Assembly: GCA_036652815.1 (NCBI GenBank)
Contig: JAVVVE010000005.1
Span: 1-64,000, forward strand
Origin: SZUA-378 sp036652815
GTDB taxonomy: Bacteria > Bacillota > Clostridia > Lachnospirales > Lachnospiraceae
DNA length: 64,000 nt
Reading direction: 5' to 3'
Shown: in pieces, positions 63,238-64,000 of the stretch
Layout of the letters: every line of letters starts with the position of its first letter
Position numbering within the stretch: the first letter of the stretch is position 1
Program-made: the position numbers and the translations under genes
Notes under the pieces: generated by a model
Seen by the model: only the letters and a program-made list of their open reading frames with translations
What the model was told of the DNA's origin: nothing
Database searches by the model: none

Positions 63238-63942
63238 ATGAGCAGTGATAGTAGTATTAATAAGGAAGTCAATGATAAATATTCCCTTAGAGGACGGGTA
63301 TTTCATAAACTGAGGGAAGGCATATTAGATGGTACTTATCAGGAGCATGAAGAGTTAAAAGAGGTCGCGATCGGAGAAGAATTAGGGGTTAGCCGAACGC
63401 CTGTCAGAGAAGCGTTCAGACAATTGGAACTGGAAGGTTTGATTCAGATGATTCCCAATAAGGGCGCTTATGTGACGGGTATCACAGATGAAGATGTCAG
63501 AGATATCTATCAGATGCGTTCTTTATTGGAAGGATTATGTGCCAGGTTAGCGACGGAGCATATTACGGAGGAACGTTTAGAGGAGATGGAAGAGAATATC
63601 TATCTGTCTGAGTTCCATGCCACAAAAGGGCATTATAATCAATTAGCAGAACTGGATAATCGGTTTCATGAGATCTTATATGAATCTTGCAATAGTAAGA
63701 TGTTAGAGCATACCTTACGGGATTTTCATCAATATGTATGGCAGGTACGTAAGAAAAATCTAACTAATACGATGCGTGGACAGGCCTCTAATCATGAACA
63801 TAAATTAATTATGGAAGCCATCAAAGAAAAAGATGCTGCTAAGGCAGAAAGACTTGCCAATGAACATATGATTAATGCTTATCAGAATATGAAAAATCAT
63901 GGATTTGAAGAAGCACTGAATCATACAAAAAAGGAGAAATAA
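63238..63942 (+). CDS. GntR family regulator, FadR/FCD subfamily
   Basis: This 234-residue regulator has an N-terminal winged helix (about 13-82; ELGVSRTPVREAFRQLELEGL) and a C-terminal FCD effector-binding domain (about 92-220) with metal-ligand-type residues in ELDNRFHEILY and SNHEHKLIMEAI. It lies 8 bases after the citrate synthase gene and 3 before icd, so it probably regulates its own operon through the palindrome at 61717-61726. The effector is unknown; a dicarboxylate or tricarboxylate fits the family and context. Confidence 0.92.
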   Translation: MSSDSSINKEVNDKYSLRGRVFHKLREGILDGTYQEHEELKEVAIGEELGVSRTPVREAFRQLELEGLIQMIPNKGAYVTGITDEDVRDIYQMRSLLEGLCARLATEHITEERLEEMEENIYLSEFHATKGHYNQLAELDNRFHEILYESCNSKMLEHTLRDFHQYVWQVRKKNLTNTMRGQASNHEHKLIMEAIKEKDAAKAERLANEHMINAYQNMKNHGFEEALNHTKKEK

Positions 63943-63945
63943 AAA

Positions 63946-64000
63946 ATGGAAAAGATTAAGATGACGACTCCACTGGTAGAGATGGATGGCGACGAGATGA
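63946..64000 (+). CDS. icd: NADP-type isocitrate dehydrogenase, 5' end only
   Basis: Only the first 18 codons are in the window. They read MEKIKMTTPLVEMDGDEM, matching the start of homodimeric NADP-dependent isocitrate dehydrogenases, which open with a MxTPLVEMDGDEMTR-type segment. AAGGAG precedes the ATG. It would turn isocitrate to 2-oxoglutarate, completing the short route from citrate to glutamate precursor. The rest runs off the window. Confidence 0.85.
   Translation, partial: MEKIKMTTPLVEMDGDEM

Overview
The window is a low-GC chromosomal segment from a Gram-positive anaerobe of the class Clostridia, most likely family Lachnospiraceae. The evidence is strong AGGAGG/TAGGAG ribosome binding sites, consensus TTGACA-17-TATAAT promoters, the Firmicutes order of the plsX-acpP-rnc-smc-ftsY and ylxM-ffh-rpsP-khpA-rimM-trmD genes, an L32 protein starting MSICPKNKSSKGRRDKRR, BspA-type leucine-rich surface proteins with a non-LPXTG sorting signal, and a likely Re-citrate synthase. 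The species cannot be named from sequence alone. No tRNA, rRNA, CRISPR array or intact mobile element was seen.

Layout. 1-1.3 kb is a decayed prophage: a small tail-region fragment, a truncated tape-measure gene and a small membrane protein on the other strand. 1.5-11.1 kb is a sugar uptake and sensing locus: a YesN-type response regulator, a YesM-type kinase, two membrane-anchored sugar-binding-like proteins, then mglB-mglA-mglC and a tiny membrane protein with a TTG start, closed by a terminator. 11-17 kb holds thiamine diphosphokinase, a convergent cation efflux protein, an iron alcohol dehydrogenase whose promoter overlaps a probable Rex site, a solute-binding/GGDEF signalling protein and a secreted SGNH hydrolase. 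17-21.5 kb is one giant gene for a double activase of the 2-hydroxyacyl-CoA dehydratase activator family.

21.6-36.9 kb carries a rhomboid-like membrane protein, an incomplete sigma-like protein, an M16C peptidase, era-yqzL-recO, a lipoprotein, glycyl-tRNA synthetase, thioredoxin, a flavodoxin-like protein beside a degenerate hybrid kinase, alanyl-tRNA synthetase and a GH25 muramidase-like protein. 36.8-40.4 kb has a double AP2-like protein, a SleB-like hydrolase, threonine synthase and a small membrane protein. 40.4-54.1 kb is the core lipid/ribosome/SRP cluster, interrupted between ftsY and ylxM by threonine dehydratase, a YitT transporter and a DUF4143 gene fragment. After trmD, where rplS normally lies, there is a 220-bp near-perfect palindrome.

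54.4-61.7 kb encodes a 1599-residue sorted BspA-like surface protein, a second BspA-like secreted protein and an intracellular-type subtilase. 61.7-64 kb begins a probable glutamate-precursor operon: Re-citrate synthase candidate, FadR-type GntR regulator and the start of NADP isocitrate dehydrogenase. Its promoter carries a TTGTATACAA palindrome over the -10 box, suggesting autoregulation.

The most notable items are the sugar sensing and transport locus, the citrate synthase operon with its operator, the palindrome replacing rplS, the sigma-like protein lacking region 4, and the double-AP2 protein.
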